Shown here piece after piece: positions 28,027-43,000 of a stretch of DNA of 64,000 nucleotides. Source of the DNA: Larus michahellis. Taxonomy: Eukaryota > Chordata > Aves > Charadriiformes > Laridae. The stretch covers positions 134,544,125 through 134,608,124 of the forward strand of contig NC_133897.1 in the NCBI RefSeq assembly GCF_964199755.1, given 5' to 3'. The position numbers and the translations under genes were made by a program. The number at the start of each line of letters is the position of its first letter. Positions within the stretch are counted from its first letter, which is position 1. The notes below the pieces were generated by a model. It was not told where the DNA came from. It did not search any database and saw nothing but the letters and a program-made list of their open reading frames with translations.

Positions 28027-31000
28027 GTAAGCGGTAGCCTGCCGGGGCCGGCTACCCGGGCTGCAACTCGCCACTCACTTGCCCGGCCCCGGGACTAAGT
28101 TATTCGAGGCTGCTTGCCTGGGGGTCTCCAGCCCGGAGCCGCTCTCGCCTGCCGCAGGTGAGACAGCTCCGAGCTGGAGACCCCGGGCACAGGGGCATCA
28201 AATGCCCCGTAACTTGACTATTTAATAACAAAATACAAGTAGAAAATCTGTCTCCCCCCCCCTCCTCCTTTTGTCTGTATTCCTTAGTAGCTGGAGACGG
28301 AGAAAAAGATGCCCTGCCCCACTGCGACTTGCAGGTTTACACATACACCTGCGATGTGGGCAAAAGAGAAAACGTCTATTCCACAGCTGAGAGGGTCCGC
28401 AAGGAGGTGGGCGAGGTGTCTGTCCTGGTGAACAACGCTGGTGTGGTCTCTGGCCACCATCTCCTGGAGTGTCCTGACGAGCTTATTGAGAGGACCATGA
28501 TGGTCAACTGTCATGCGCACTTCTGGGTAACTATAAACTCCTTTCTGATGCCCTTTTTGGCAGTTAATTTTGGGAATTTAACTGCTGTTGCCTAACTCCT
28601 GTCTCCTTGAGTTTTATGCTTGCTCCCTTTCATTTGCAAGCTCACCACTTTGTGGGTTTCTCATTTTTAGCCTGCTGTTCTGTTTAACAGGAATGGTGGG
28701 TATTAAAATTATCAACAAACAGTTTTAAAACAACTATATCTGCTTAGAATCCAGAGTTCTAAATCTCGTGCCCTTTTCTGTAGCCCCGGATATGAAATCC
28801 TTTGCGAGCATAACCTCTGAATCTGTTTAAAGGCTGTTACTGTTAATGAATGACTTCTCAGACTTCTGGCTAGTCTTATGCCAGCATGTTAGCAGCTTTA
28901 AGATGCTGGTTTAATGATGGCTACAATAGCAAACTTGCACATTTCTGGAAAAAAATACTGAAAACCCCTGCTGGAAATGTTGCTTGAGTTGCCTTGGAGG
29001 CAAATTGCTCCTTTTGAAGGCTGGGAGGAAAGGCGAAAAAGATCTCTCAAGAAATCAAGCCAAGAACACTTTTTCAGGAATCCTGCGTATTTGTCCTCAT
29101 AGCTTTCTCTGGGGGCTGCCAGTGGAAGGAAGAAAATCTTTAATATGGTTTCTGGGGTGATATTGTCTCCATAACTAGCAGATGCTAATCAAGGAGAACA
29201 AGCTGTGTGATCTTGCTCTTTTTGTCTATCTAAACCTTGTTTTCCTGTGTGTTTTTTATTTTTAAACCCACAGTAGTGTGGAGTTACATAAATTGGAGTG
29301 TCGAAGGAGGACATGATGCACACTTGGGTTAGCATTAGCTGTCAGACTGAGCCTATTGTTAGTATTAAAACTGTTCTTTGGTTCTTCAAATAAGGTTATG
29401 AAATACACTTGCATAACAATCAAAGGATTAAGCAATCTGAAATATACTTAAACTTAAGGCTTCTTTGGCTGGGCTTACCTCTTCATAATAAAACTTTGCA
29501 AAATGCCTCATCTTCAAAACTTGGTCCTCCCAAACCAAACTTTTTTTAACATGGAAGTGAAATGCTGTTTCATAACCCTAAAGGAGCCCCTTCAAATCTG
29601 TGCTGTGAAACACTTAATGGCAGAGCAGTCTTTTCCCAATGTATTGTAAAGCTTGCAGAGAAAGTGCTTAAACTTCAGTGTGCAGGAGATAGCGTATTTA
29701 GAAAGTCTGTTAAACTGTGAAAGTATACTTTAAGGCAATTTGAAAAGTTCTGAGAAAGTTCATATGACTTCTTACAACTAAGAGCTCTGCGTGTTCCCCT
29801 TCATAAAAGTTAAACTGATGCTTAAGCAAACAGGGATGTGCACTAAATTTAATGACTGTTATTGATGTGGTTTAAATGCCGAATTGACAAAGTTTCCAAG
29901 AACTCTAAATTATGACATCACCATGAATTAAAATATGGGAGGATCCTAAATTCTCCAGCTGTTCTTCCTTCAGGCCTAAGTCATACTCTTATTTATAATA
30001 TTGTTTCAGAGACCTTTTTAAAGCACCCTCTGTGTGTTCTGAGTCTCTTGCAGTAATAGAAAATTAATTTTGGAGTTTAGTGTTGCTATGATTGGGTTTC
30101 CATACAGTTTCATTCATGTCTAAATGTCAGTGCAAAGTGACTTCAAAATTAAGAAGGGGGGGAAAAAAAAAACACTGCCAAGAAGGTATAGTTAGATCTG
30201 AACTATGGAACTTGAGATCTTGGCTTAAGCTTCTAAGGAGCAGTCAACACCCTTTATATTTAATTGAAGATCTGTTCATATGTACACTTCCTGCAGATCT
30301 TGTGTCCTGCTTTGATTTTCCTTTTATTTTTTGCTGTTGGCAAAGCTTTTTTTCCTTGTTTTCCCCTTCACAATCCCAGAAAAGGTTGGCTTGACCAGCA
30401 GTGGGTGGACTTCTATTAAACTAATAGTACTTAATTTGTAAGATATCATCTGAATCAGCTGATTTGAAGCCAACTTTTTTGATGCAAGTCAATGATGACT
30501 TAAATAGAACAATGTGTCTAGATGTGTGAAGTCTTATATAGCTAGTCTTTTCTGTGTCAGCTAAACTGGTGGTCCAAAAGCAAAGCTAATACTCTGGAGC
30601 ATTATGTAGACTTTTAACTATTCTTGGAGGGTGTTTCATCCAAAAAGCTGTAAATGGATTTTATAAAGACATGGATCTTCCTTTTATTAATATTGCTTCA
30701 GTAGTTAAATGTCTGCACGTTTTGGGGTTTTGTTGGGATTTTGTGGTTGTTGGTTTTTTTTTTAATGTGTGACAGGGGAAATTCTTCCTTGTTCCTTGAT
30801 CATTAATCAAGCCTCAGTCTGCTTCCATAAAAAAAGCTGAAATGGGGCTCTCCTACTGTCCCCTTGAAACCTCTGAAATAAGATTGATTGCCTGCTCTCC
30901 GTGCTGAATGCAGGTGATCTGAGCTTGCTTTACGTTAGCAGCTACAATCTGAAGGCTGCCCAACTTCTGCAGTAGGCAGTGACATGAAAGTCTGTCACTG

Positions 31001-34000
31001 GCTTGCTGTAGTGACTCCAACTGGGCTGTGTACCATATCACAAACTGGCAGTCAAGAGAGCCTTAGCAGCATGCCACAGCCTAAACAGATGCTTTCCATT
31101 TTGCTGACATTCATGATTTGTATAATCCTTCCTATGAGTGTTCTATATAAACATGTCACCACTGCATCATGTAGCAATTTCCACAGCATAAAATCCACTG
31201 CAGTATTAAAAACCTGTTATTTCATGCTGTGATAACTTGAATGCTTCTGATATTGAAAACACAGGGACAAAATCCATTCCTGGTTTGAAACAAGCCAGCT
31301 CTGGTTTACTATAATTTGCAGATGCATAAAACTGTAGCAGGAGTGTAACACTATCTTTCCTGCCAGTCTGTTGCAAGAACTTGGCTGCACTTGTCAATTA
31401 CTGGAACTAAACTTCTGCGAACTAGGAAATTTTATTCCTGTGATCTGTCAGGATTCAGATTTGAAAAATGTTAAATCACAGTATAAGATAAAGCTGGTGC
31501 TTAATCAGCTTTAAGCAAATATAGGAATAACACTTTTTTTTGTGGTTTTACAGTAAAGCTTAAGTGAAGTATCAAAATACTGTGTCTTAGATCATGGAAC
31601 TGTATTTAATAAAACTACTGTACAAACTTTTATTTCAGGACAACGTGGTGGTCTTGTACCTACTCTAACACTTTTCTGGAAGAATAATGCTATTGCTGGA
31701 TAAGTAGTTATTAATATTGTACATCTGCATAGTACCCGGGAAATCCTTCTAGATTTGGTTGTTGAACGGGACTCATGGAGGGACAGGGGCAAGGCGATGA
31801 TCAGGGTCTATAAAGTTCCATGACATGAAGGTCCCTTTGTACAGCAGATCTTCTGCATTCAGCTTTGAGAGAAGAGCGATCTACGTTTCCCTGTCATGTG
31901 GATCCTCCAAAGCTTTCAGCTTAAAGCTCTCCTAGAGGAGCTCTCTTCGACTTGCCAAAAGGGGGAAGCAAAAGCATTCAGCTCCAGCTCTGTCATATTT
32001 ATAGAAAAAAAAAAAATATCCATGTGGTGAGAGACTAGGGCCCAGAGTTTGAAGACTTGTGTACTGCTGTCTTAACCGCACTGGTTATGTTCATTTGCTT
32101 ACAAACTACTTGATTTTTTTTTAAGTTATGCAGGTATATTTGTCGAAATTGAATAAATCTTAGGTGGCCTGACATTAATACAGGAAGAGAGAAATACTGA
32201 GTGAAGAGGGAAATACTACTCAAGTAATTGGAACATTCATAAATAATCTAAATCTTAATGTACCTTGGAAAGAAAGTTAATGCAGAGTTACTAAATCAAA
32301 TACCTATTTATGCAGCTGCTGTATTTGTCAGTCTAATTAGAGTGCCAAAGCCTTGGAAAATAACAGTGGCTTATAGTTATCTATAATGTATCAATACTTA
32401 TGTATTGTTCTAGACTCTTCAAGCTCCGTGGTGTTAAATAAAGCTCACTTATGCCTATAGTTTGTTTAGTTTAAATATGGAAGTGTTGCACTTAGTGTGC
32501 ACACTGGATCTTCTACAGAAGAAAAGACAGCTTCAGTTATGTTGTTTGGAAACTATACCAGGCTGAGTCTTTTGTGGCCTCTTGGCATAGCAGTTTGATT
32601 TTTGTTGCATTCATCTCTAGAATTCTAGTGTCTGTGATCAAATATAGACACAGTGTTCCACTGACAGGCCAGCTAACTATATTTAGCATGTTGGATGATT
32701 GGAATTAGCTGCTTTAATTGATTTAGTTTTAATTTCATGATAACATAATCCAAGATGCGTAAGTTTACTTACAAAGTTTAATGTACAAGGTCTTGCCTTT
32801 TTTCTTTGAAAAATGGGTTGGATCAAGTTCAAGCAACACATGTGCATGTGATCCAAAAAGTGTCATCAAAACTAACTCTTCCCTTGCAAAATGATTCCAA
32901 CTACATGCCACCAGTAAATTACCCTGGACAGCACATGTGTTTTATATACTGTGGTAGCATGCTGGGCAGTGAATATGAAGCAAAAAGCAGTCAAGACTTT
33001 GCTACGGAAACAGTCGTATTAGTCGTACTTAAAACTTTTAAGTGCTTCGGTATGGTTCTGTGGTTCATATGTTCTTGGGTTTATTTCTCAAGAAAATAGA
33101 GGGAATCTATCAGTTGAGAAAATACTGCATTCCAGATGCTATAGAAAACTGCACTTTCCCATTTTGTAGAGGGATGTACTTAACACAAGTTTTAGAAAAT
33201 AAATGGGTGTATGTATATTTCTGGAGCTTGAGTGGGCACAAGGCTACTGGCTCAGAGCTTTCCTCACAGATTTATTTTATGGTCTGCTAGGAGCTTGTCT
33301 ACCATTGTGTCAATCACAGCTGTTATGAGCATGCAATCTTCTAATTTTGTAACATGTATCTTGCAATCTATATGTATCTGTAATCTAGCCTTGTTGCATA
33401 CAACATTTTAGCTGTAGTGTCCATTTTAAAAAAAAAAATCAGTCTTTTATTGAAGTTTTTTTCAATTTTATGATCCTTTGGGAGGGAGGGGGAATAAAAA
33501 AAATAAAACCACCCAAACCAAACTATTTAGTTAGGTAGCTAGATGTCTAAGCTTTGCCTGTAGAAGGGATCTTGTATCAGTTTTGGAGTAGACACAAGTG
33601 AGGCTAAAAATGATTCTTCAGATAATGTACTGATCCGAAGAGTCAACAAGCATGATTAAGCAGGTGAGGATGGGGTGATAGATGGGTTTTAGTTTTATGC
33701 AAAAAGCCACCTTCGTTCATAGGAATTGTACAAATTCAAGCACCCATAATTGGGATTCCAGAATACTGCCCACCAAACTGTACATGTTCCACAAGTTACT
33801 CAACTCTAGTCCTTGAGGTTTCTTCGGGCTGTTCAATTATGGTTACCGTTGTCTACTGTATCTTGATGATAAACAAGTAACTGCATATCAAAGAGTGTGA
33901 ACAAAACATCTCATAGCACTCTTGACTTGCTTAATTAGCATCACTTCCATCAGGGCAGTGGAAAAAGCTTATCGAAGACTCTTTGAACACATTGCTTACA

Positions 34001-37000
34001 ACACCAACTTTCCTACGTATACTTTCTGTGCTAGAGCATCTTGCTTGTGTGGTGGAGAATGCTGACCTCTTGTTCAAACAGCAGCTGAATTCATGACTTT
34101 CCCTTCCATCTCTTTAATGATGTAAGTTATTTGATTTTCATCTTAGTCAGCTAACAAATCTGAAATGACCATTCAGAATGTTTTCCTTAAACTGCTTCAG
34201 TTACACCTGAGCTTTTGCGGTGGCTAGTCTCAGGCATACTTTGGAAATGAATTTGCTGCATCATTTGAAAAGTGCATGAAACTTGGACTCTCAAATCACA
34301 GAGAACACAGATTCTCATATCATGATTGTTTGTTGATTGTAGATCGGTATCGAAGATGGTAGCATAAGGTGTGATTAGCCACTTACTTGCATGCAGTAAT
34401 ATATTTCACAGAAAAGTGGTGTGGAAGTGCCATTAAGGAAAGGGAAAGTTGTCCTGAAGAGAACATGCCAAGACTTCTCAAAATACTTGAAACGTATTTG
34501 AAGTATTAATCAATTATTAGTGGCTTGCAACGCTACAGCCTTCTAAAATTAAGCTGGGGTTGCGGTGTAGCTTGTAGAGGTAAGGCCCTTGGGACTGTGA
34601 CTTTTTCTGAGGGTCAGAGACTTGTCAGCAAACCCTGTGAATACTTTCAAAATCACTAATCCACTCTGAAGAAATGGTTCTGGATCAGCGATCGTTGTGT
34701 TGATTAAATTCCTGCTTCTTATGGAATGAGATAGATCAGCTGAATAAGCAAAAACTTCTGCACTGGCTTTGGTCTGATATTGTGGTGTTACTTGTGAAGG
34801 ATCTGGGGGGACAGGAAAACCTTGAACGGAATGATAGCCTTTGCCAGCGTGGTGTCTAACCTCACTAGAAGTGGGGAGAGTAACTCTTCACTGTTTCAGT
34901 GAAATACTCAGTCTAAAAGATTATGCCTTTCCTGTCCTGTGGAGGTTAGGAAAGCAGTGGAGTTTAAAGTTCTAGATTCTTCTGTCTACAAGTAACATCG
35001 ACTTTTATTTTATGAAAGGCAACTAAGCTGATGAGATCTTATTTCGGTAATAACCAAGCAACTGTAGCACGCTTCTAGAAGACAGGGATGTCCACGTGCT
35101 CATGAAAACGGTGGAAAAAAGCAATCCCAATTACGGTGTTGCTAAGTGTCCTGCTAACCCAGCGTTTGCATCACTGCCGAAGACCTGTCTTAACTGATCT
35201 GTGTGGGTAAGGAGTCCTTTTCTGTAGCTCTCGGTGTCATCAATTACTCTGAATAGACAGGTTGAAGAAAGATGAACGTTGCGTTTTCTAGCATTATCCC
35301 TGCCATTTTAGCACTGCACTTTTAAAATCTTTTCTACTTTTATCTTTATCAGCTGTGAAGCATTATTCTTTCCCTGTCCTCCCCATGCTTTGATTTCACT
35401 TCTGTGTTTTTTTTGGGGGGAGGGAAGGTTTTTGTTATGTATCTCTAGTACTAAACCTTTCCACAGTCCTCTGTATGTAAAAGCCAGAGCATCACTCTCT
35501 TGATAAACCTTGCTCCCTGACCTTTGAGGTTTTCTGGCTATTCACAGTGATGGTAAAACTGAGTTATTGATACCTGTCTGCCTTTTGTGAAATATGGTAG
35601 AGGTCTTTCTGCAAAGGCAAGCTGAAGCTGATTTATGTGCAATGCTATATTCTTTTACCTGGGGTCTTAGGCTTCTTAGTCTGTTAAAAAAAAGTTAAAG
35701 TCTTTCAAAATGTAGTTACAGTGTAGATGAGTAGGCACAGACTGGTAGAATCTCAGTTTCTGATGTTTTAGTTTGAAAGAAGATAATGTCACAAATGGGG
35801 GAGAGATTTACATCTGTGCTTACACTTCTGAATGAACACTTTGTTCTTGTAAACAATTATAGTAGTATAATGATTTATATGCCAGTCAAATTAACACTTG
35901 GCATGAGTGAGTTATCACAACCGGGATGGGAGGGCACAGTAGGCCAAGGAACACCGGAACAGCTGTGGAGCCGAGGTGGCTGCCTTGGTGTGAGCCTTTT
36001 GAAATTCAAGTTTGTTTGGCTGTTGAATTCTACACCTAAATGTGCCCTGGTTCTGGTCACTTCTGCCATCTGTTTGAACTTGTGTGACAGCTTCTCGAGC
36101 ACTCCCCTTTCAGTGTTGGTTTGGAAAAGTGCTTTGAGCATATCTTAAAAGTAACTTGTCTGAAATTTCTGTTGACTTAGGATGAACCTTCAAGGCAGCT
36201 TAGTGGTTGCAAGATGTCACGTGGGACCACCCCTTGAATCTGCATCTTACCTTGCCCTAGTTTTGGGATTCATCTGATCCTTGGGTGAGCCAGTTCAGCT
36301 CACTAACCTGTCTGGAGGGCAGGGAGGAAAGCTGTTCATTTTCTTGGCCAAGTTGATTAATTTTTCTATTTAGAGAGTAGAATCACCTCATCAACATTTC
36401 AGACTTGGACTAGCCAGCGTGTGGTGGGGGGTGTGTTGAGGAAAGGGTGAGGAGGAATAGGGTAAAACCACGTAGCTGCGAACAGGACCTCTGCGGCTGT
36501 CTGATGAAACCTCATTCTTGGAGAGATTTTCTAGAATAGGATTTACAGGCTCTAAATAGTTAAGTAGTCATAAATGGTTCCAAGCTATAGCAAATCCGCC
36601 ACTGGCATAACAGTCTGAATGTAACAACTCAACTTCTAAAGAGATTGCAGTATTTTAATTACACACTATTAAAACCCCTTAGATAAAGGTAAGTTAGTTT
36701 TCTGAATGCATCAAATAATGTTGTGTTAACAGGTCTAGCTTATTTGCCTTTCACCGATACTATGATTGCTGTTGTGTACCATCAAGAGCAATGATCTTTG
36801 TGCCTACTGCACTGTTTGACTTCTGGAAATCGGTTGTGCTAACGCTGTTTGAATGTGGAAAAAACAGGCTAGAGCCATGTTTCAGCTTGTGGGAAACAAG
36901 CATAGTTTCCACAGGCAGGCAAAGGAAGGAAGTATCTCTCTGTCTTTAAAAACTCACCCCCTAAGAAAGTGAGCAGTTTGCTGGTGTTTGGTTAAAATGC

Positions 37001-40000
37001 CTGTGCAAGTACAATCTCTGAAGATTGCATTAGGCGCTGTTTTGATCACTGTGTTAGCTGGAGTTTTTTTGTCATTTTAGCCTTTGTTGGCTTATTAGGC
37101 AAAAGTTTACGTGCTAAGGCTTTGTTTTTTTCTGCAGACCCTTTTTTGGGAGGTTGGGGAGAAGTATGAAACAGAAGTGCCTCGATTTTTAAAAACCTCT
37201 AGGCTCCATGCGTTTAAAAAATGTTACTTCTCATTCAGTGAGTTACTTCATAAGAAGTTGGAGCCTTCTGGGGCCTTACTGTTTCCTAAACAAACTTTGA
37301 AGCTAAATTTCCATTCAGCTATAGTATTTTCTTCATTTTTCTGTTTCTGCTAAGTAAGACTGCTACATGAAGAGGGGAGCTTTCCTTCTGATCTTGTTCC
37401 TCTCGTGAGGTACTCAGTAATGGCATAATCACTTTCCTTTTTATAAAGTAATTGATTCAAAACAATGACTTAGTGACTGAGTTGGGAGGATGAGTAAAGT
37501 GACTCAGCTTTCATCTGCATGCAAGTACTATAGCAATTGCAGTGCTATGGAGGTACTGGCCTTAAGGTATCTATAAAATGTGAGACAGTCTTTTTCTGTT
37601 TAGCCACTGCTACATAAATTGTAAAACATGAGTGATGACTTCATATTTTCCGTAAGTAGTTCTGACAGTGCTGTCCTCTAGTAATTTTTTGGAAACATGC
37701 AGACTAAAATACCAAGTTTTACTAAATATTCCAGAGGATGACTAAGCTTATGGCAAGCTGGAGAAAAATGTGTATTTAAAAGTTGGATTGTGTTCTTGTT
37801 CACTGAACAGAATATTCTAAGCTCTTATCTAATAGTTGTTCTAAAATGAATTTGTTATGTGTATTTTTCACTGACTCATAGGGGCATGTTTTCATTTTTG
37901 TCAAGATTATCAAATAGCTGGCAATAAATAACTGCTCTCCAAATGGTTGGACATTTGCTGCAAACTTGTGCTAACGAAGGTGAGGGACTAATGTGTTTGT
38001 TACACTAATGTCAACATAGCTCTGAAACACTACAAATCCTTTGACATGGCCATTTGTCAGTATATAAACAAAGTAGAATTTCTGGTCGCTTGACTTCAAC
38101 AGGGCTTAAACCAGCTTTTGTGGAAAGGAGTAGCCAAGTGTTAACTTCTTGTATCCCTTGACCAGCAAACTCTAAAGTAATTTCAAATTGACATTTGAAT
38201 AAATGAAGGTAGGTTGTCTTTACTGATAGATCTGCCCATGGAAGAATACAAGGATGGTGATGCTACCCACTCGGGTTGTAACTTAAGTTCCTGAATTTAC
38301 AGGAGTGCAACTGGGCTGTCACAACCGTGTTGGAGCTCTGTGTTAGTCCTGGGTGTATGGAGAGCTCAAATGCTGACATGGTAGATCTGAGCAGAAGGAT
38401 TCGCTTTCTCTAAATTGCATGTTACTTTTCAGTGGCTGCTGCCAACTGTGTAATGCTTGCCTTAAATTGAGTAGTAATTGTGGTTTGGTAGCTATGATAG
38501 TCTGAGAGTATAATGAGTTAATATTTGTGGAGAATAAATATCAACTTGTCTAATAAGATGCCTTTGGGCAGGAGGGAAGAGGTCAGCTTTTTGTGCATCA
38601 CTTTGAAAGCTTCAGTTCTCATGCTTGGTTATGCCTTAAGTGTGTGCCGGCTGGAGAAGTCTGCACGTATATGTGTGTTCCCAAGTTCTACTTCAGTCTA
38701 GACTTGTATCTTGCTTTTTTTGCTGTGTAAGACAGACTAAACACATATCTGGGCCTCCAACGGCTCCTTACCATGCCATCTTGCCTACTACTAACCCTTT
38801 TAGTTTGGCATTTGAAATCCACAACAAACATCATCGTCAACTTATGTTCTGCATTTCTACACTGCTTAAGCGTAGATACTGTCTTTCTCCCTGTTCGCTG
38901 CTAGCTGTTGAGAATTCAATGTGATGGCTCTGTCCAAGCTTTAAAAGCCATTAAAATTGAAAGCAGGCAGAATTGTCTGCGAGGGCTTAAGAAACTGGCA
39001 AGGGAAACTGATAACCCTTAAGAAACTGGCAAGGGAGTGTTGTTACTGGAGGGCATCTAATAGCGGGGGGACATAATTAGTTTTTGAAAATAGTATGGTA
39101 TGTGTATGTTCTGGACTCAGCTGAAATATGTTAATTCCACAAGAAACTCCTCTAGATGCTCTGCACTGCTTCATTGGACCCTCTCTCCAGCTGGAAGGAC
39201 TTGAGACCAAAGGAGAAGGAGAAATGGAAGTAGAACAGACACTGTTTCAGACAGAGCAGGATAATTTATTACAGACGAGCTCCTGTAGGGGAGATACAGG
39301 AGACAGATGGCAGAGCAATTGTCATCCTTTCCAGTTAAGATTTTGTGTTGATAAACCTGCAGTTATCATAGGGACAAAGAGTGCAAGGTCTCTGCTGGCT
39401 TATGAACACCTTCCTCTGTGAGAGGAAGAGGAATATGTTGTTGACCAGGGACTTGGTATACTTAAGTGGAGAATCACAGACTGTTTGAGGTTGGAAGGGA
39501 CCTCTGGAGGTCATCAGGTCCAACCCCCCTTCTCAAGCAGGGCCACCTAGAGCTGGTGGTCCAGGACTGTGTCCAGACGCCTTTTGGATATCTAAGGATG
39601 GAGATTTCCACAGCCTCTCTGCACAACCTGTGAGAAGGTGCTGCATTTTTTCATAGCCATGTAAAATCAAAGATTTGCAAAAACTGGAGGGAAGAGGTCT
39701 AAATATACAATCAGTGATTTAAACAATTATATATTCTGATGCATATATATGAAGCAATTATACCTCAACAAAACAATACCTGCAAGTACAGATGAAAGTA
39801 GACAAGTTGGTGTGCGTGTATGGTAGTATATACATAAGCATGACCGTTAAAGGCAGCTGGATGCTTCCACAGAAATGATTGGTGGCATATAGTCATTAGA
39901 AAGATCAGGCACGTTAAAGGACAGGCCTTACATCTGAGTGTGGAAATAATTTAAAGAGCATGTAAATCTAAAATCTGATTCCTCTTAGGAAGAAAGAATA

Positions 40001-43000
40001 GAGAAGTTTTCAGGAGCAGAAAGATGGAGACTGCATACAATAACATAACGGCTCTTAACTTCCACTTGCTGGTATAGAAATAACAAGGGTACTTCAGCTT
40101 GAATACCTGAACTTTCTCATGCCCAGAAAGCATATAAAGTAGTGGTGTCTCTAAACAGAAGTGAAATGTTCTTAAGGAGAAATCAGGGCCACCTTTGGCT
40201 ATGTTATATGTACCTAAACCCCTGCCCTAGGTAAAGGTGCACTCAAAATCTAGAGTGGTGCAATGGTGAGGGATGCGGAAAAGCTTTGTGTAAGAGAGCT
40301 GGGAGTTTGATTAGCAGCAGACCACTGTAAACCTTAGGTAACAATACCTCTTCCACTATGAGTCTCAAGTAGAAAGTTTCTGAAGCAAAAGTTGTATTTA
40401 TTAGGTAGTTAACCTACAGTTCAGATGAGAGGGAGAGAAAACCCGTTTTCTATTCCAGTCTTAGTTACCCAATTTGGGGTAAGAGCACGGGAAATGAAGC
40501 CCTTAAAAGAAACGGGAGGAGGAAACAACGTAGTGACATGATAAGGCAACAGTAACAAAAGTTTCTGTTGCGATGTCCTTCCCTAAGCACTTTTCATATC
40601 CCACTCTCTGTAGACACAACCCTTTTTCAACTAAGCTTTGTTAACAAACTATACAAAAGGCAATTTAGCCAGGTAATGTTCAGTTGCCCTAGGCATGCCA
40701 TAATTAGGTCTAGTAGGAAAGAGTGGAAATCAATGATTAATGTTTGAGAGATAACTAGTGGTATTAGTTTCCTGTGATTTTTTTTTTTTTAATAGCATTA
40801 CTTATCTTATCTTTACTGTCTACCCATTGTAAACAGCTTTGTGGCACTAAGTTCTGATTAAGGAAACTACTTAATTCAGTTTCAGCTTTCTTCTGATATA
40901 CTCAACATGAGTTAACTCCATGTAAGAGGAACCACTACAATAACTGAACCCTTCACAGGAAATAGTGGTAACTATTGGCTTTGAAAATTGAAGACATTTT
41001 GTAACTGGACCCTAAATACTACAAATGCTAAACAAGGTAGTAATGTAAATATGGACTGTAGCATACTTGTTCTTTAGCAAATGGCGTGACAGATGTTTGT
41101 TACTCCTAACAAACCCACTTACAAACATCAGTAAATAAGATGTAACCTAGTTTTGTACAACTTTGGTGCTTCTCAGCTGATTAAATATGTCTGTTGAGAA
41201 GCTGGGGATTTTATGTGTATGAATCAGTCACAAGGGTGGAGAAAACAGGAAAGTCAATTACTGACATGAATTAATAATGAATTAAAAACCAAAAAGTGAT
41301 TCAAGTAATAGCTTCTGGTTTTACTAAGCTAATACTTCATGTACTTCAAAGCGGTATTTCATGCAGAGTTGGAGAGAGGAAAAAAGATGCTTATTTATCT
41401 GTAAATCAAATACAGTTTTAAATTAACCGATGCTACTTTTCATTGTGACTTAATTCTTCAGGGTATTATTTTGTTACCTTCACCTCTTAACCCGGGTAGA
41501 TCTTATCTGTAGTTTCACTCTGTCTGCAAATGTAGGATATGCAAAGTATTGGGGGGGGTGTGCTTGGCTTTCCTTTCTTGTTACTCATCATCATTATAAA
41601 CTGTTTAAGTCTATCTTGTTCTTTCATGAGCTTCTGGTTGCAAGGCAACTGTAACATTATTACTGTGCATGTATGTTAAGCATTAACTGCTGTTGCAGCT
41701 CAATATTAAAGGAATCCCCATGGCCCCAAAACAGTGGGTTTTTATGTGAAGGACAAATAAAGCTTTAGTGAGAAATTGAAGGTTCTATTGCCTGCCAGGA
41801 GCTAAATAACTAAGGGACTCCTTTTGAGATGAAATATTGAAAGGTCTAGCTTTTTTGTTTTGAACGCAGGGTCTGCTCAAGGCAATCCTTAAATAGTTTC
41901 CTTTCATGCTTTTAATACAACTATCTATGGGAGCTTGGCTTAAAGATGTCATATGTTATCTCCTGATCCTTTTTGCTCCATAAGGATCTGGGTAGACCCA
42001 TCAACAATCCAGAGAAATCTGTGACTTTCTTTTTAAATTCATTACGTTAGGAAGACACTGTAACTCTGGCATATTTATCGTTTCTTGAGAACAGAAACTG
42101 AAGATCAAAAATAGCAGTAATTTCCACAGCTATTCAAATATTTACTTAGACAGTGGCTAATTATCCAGAAGGAGCCCAGCACTTCTTGCAAACAGTCAGC
42201 AGAGACATCTGAGCTCCTTTAAAGCACAGCTCTGGTCCCTTAATGTTAGCAAGGTCAACAGTAGTCATAGACTTCCATCTACCTTCTGTATTCGGCCTGT
42301 TGCTGGCAGAGCCATATCCTTTGTGCTGTGAGGTCTCTCTAGTGTTCAACTCTACTTGGTATTTTCGTGTAGTCTTAGCACAGTTAGTGATCTCATCTCA
42401 ATCTAATATTTCAGAGATGCTTGTGTAAAGGAATTTAAGAAGGATGTGGAGGTAACATGGGAAAAATAATTGAGATGATAGTGCAAATGACAAGTAATTA
42501 CTCTCAGTTCTTATTGGAATGAAATAAAAAAGCTAGAAGGAAAATAAATGGTTAAATCTAGGCTCGTAACTGTGTGCTTTGGTGCGTGAGAAGGAATTTT
42601 GGATATTGCAGCCTCTAACTTGAATAAATTCTCCTTTGAGAGTTATACAGTTCTAGGGTATACTTTCTAAAACTATTAGGTGATGACTTTTGCTGTACTC
42701 CTGTAAGTGAAGTTTTACCCTGTGTTTATAAAATGTATATGAAGTGGTTGTCTTTTGAAATAAGCTGGGCTGTGCGGCTGTAGCTGAAAATAACTTCAGT
42801 CTATTTACTGATAAGCATGCCATGGGTTTTTTCTGCCTTTCAGGCACCTTTCTTTCCTTTTTAACATACAGTAGTGCATTAGCGCTATACTACCCGGTTT
42901 GGACAGACCTACTTTAAGGCAAAGCTGCCACAGCCTGTCTGCAGAACAGTTAGAGGTGCTCTTTTGTCAGACCTTTGTGCCTTCCTTCTCAGCTACTGGA

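Noticed and set aside
28527-28595. Read-through of RDH10 exon 2 into the intron
   Set aside because: The open frame continues about 20 codons past W175, but the GTAACT donor and the match of exon 3 to the family place the exon end at 28526.
35786-36148. A 120-codon frame in RDH10 intron 2 as a nested gene or extra exon
   Set aside because: No homology recognised. RDH10 joins perfectly in frame without it and reaches the expected 341 residues.
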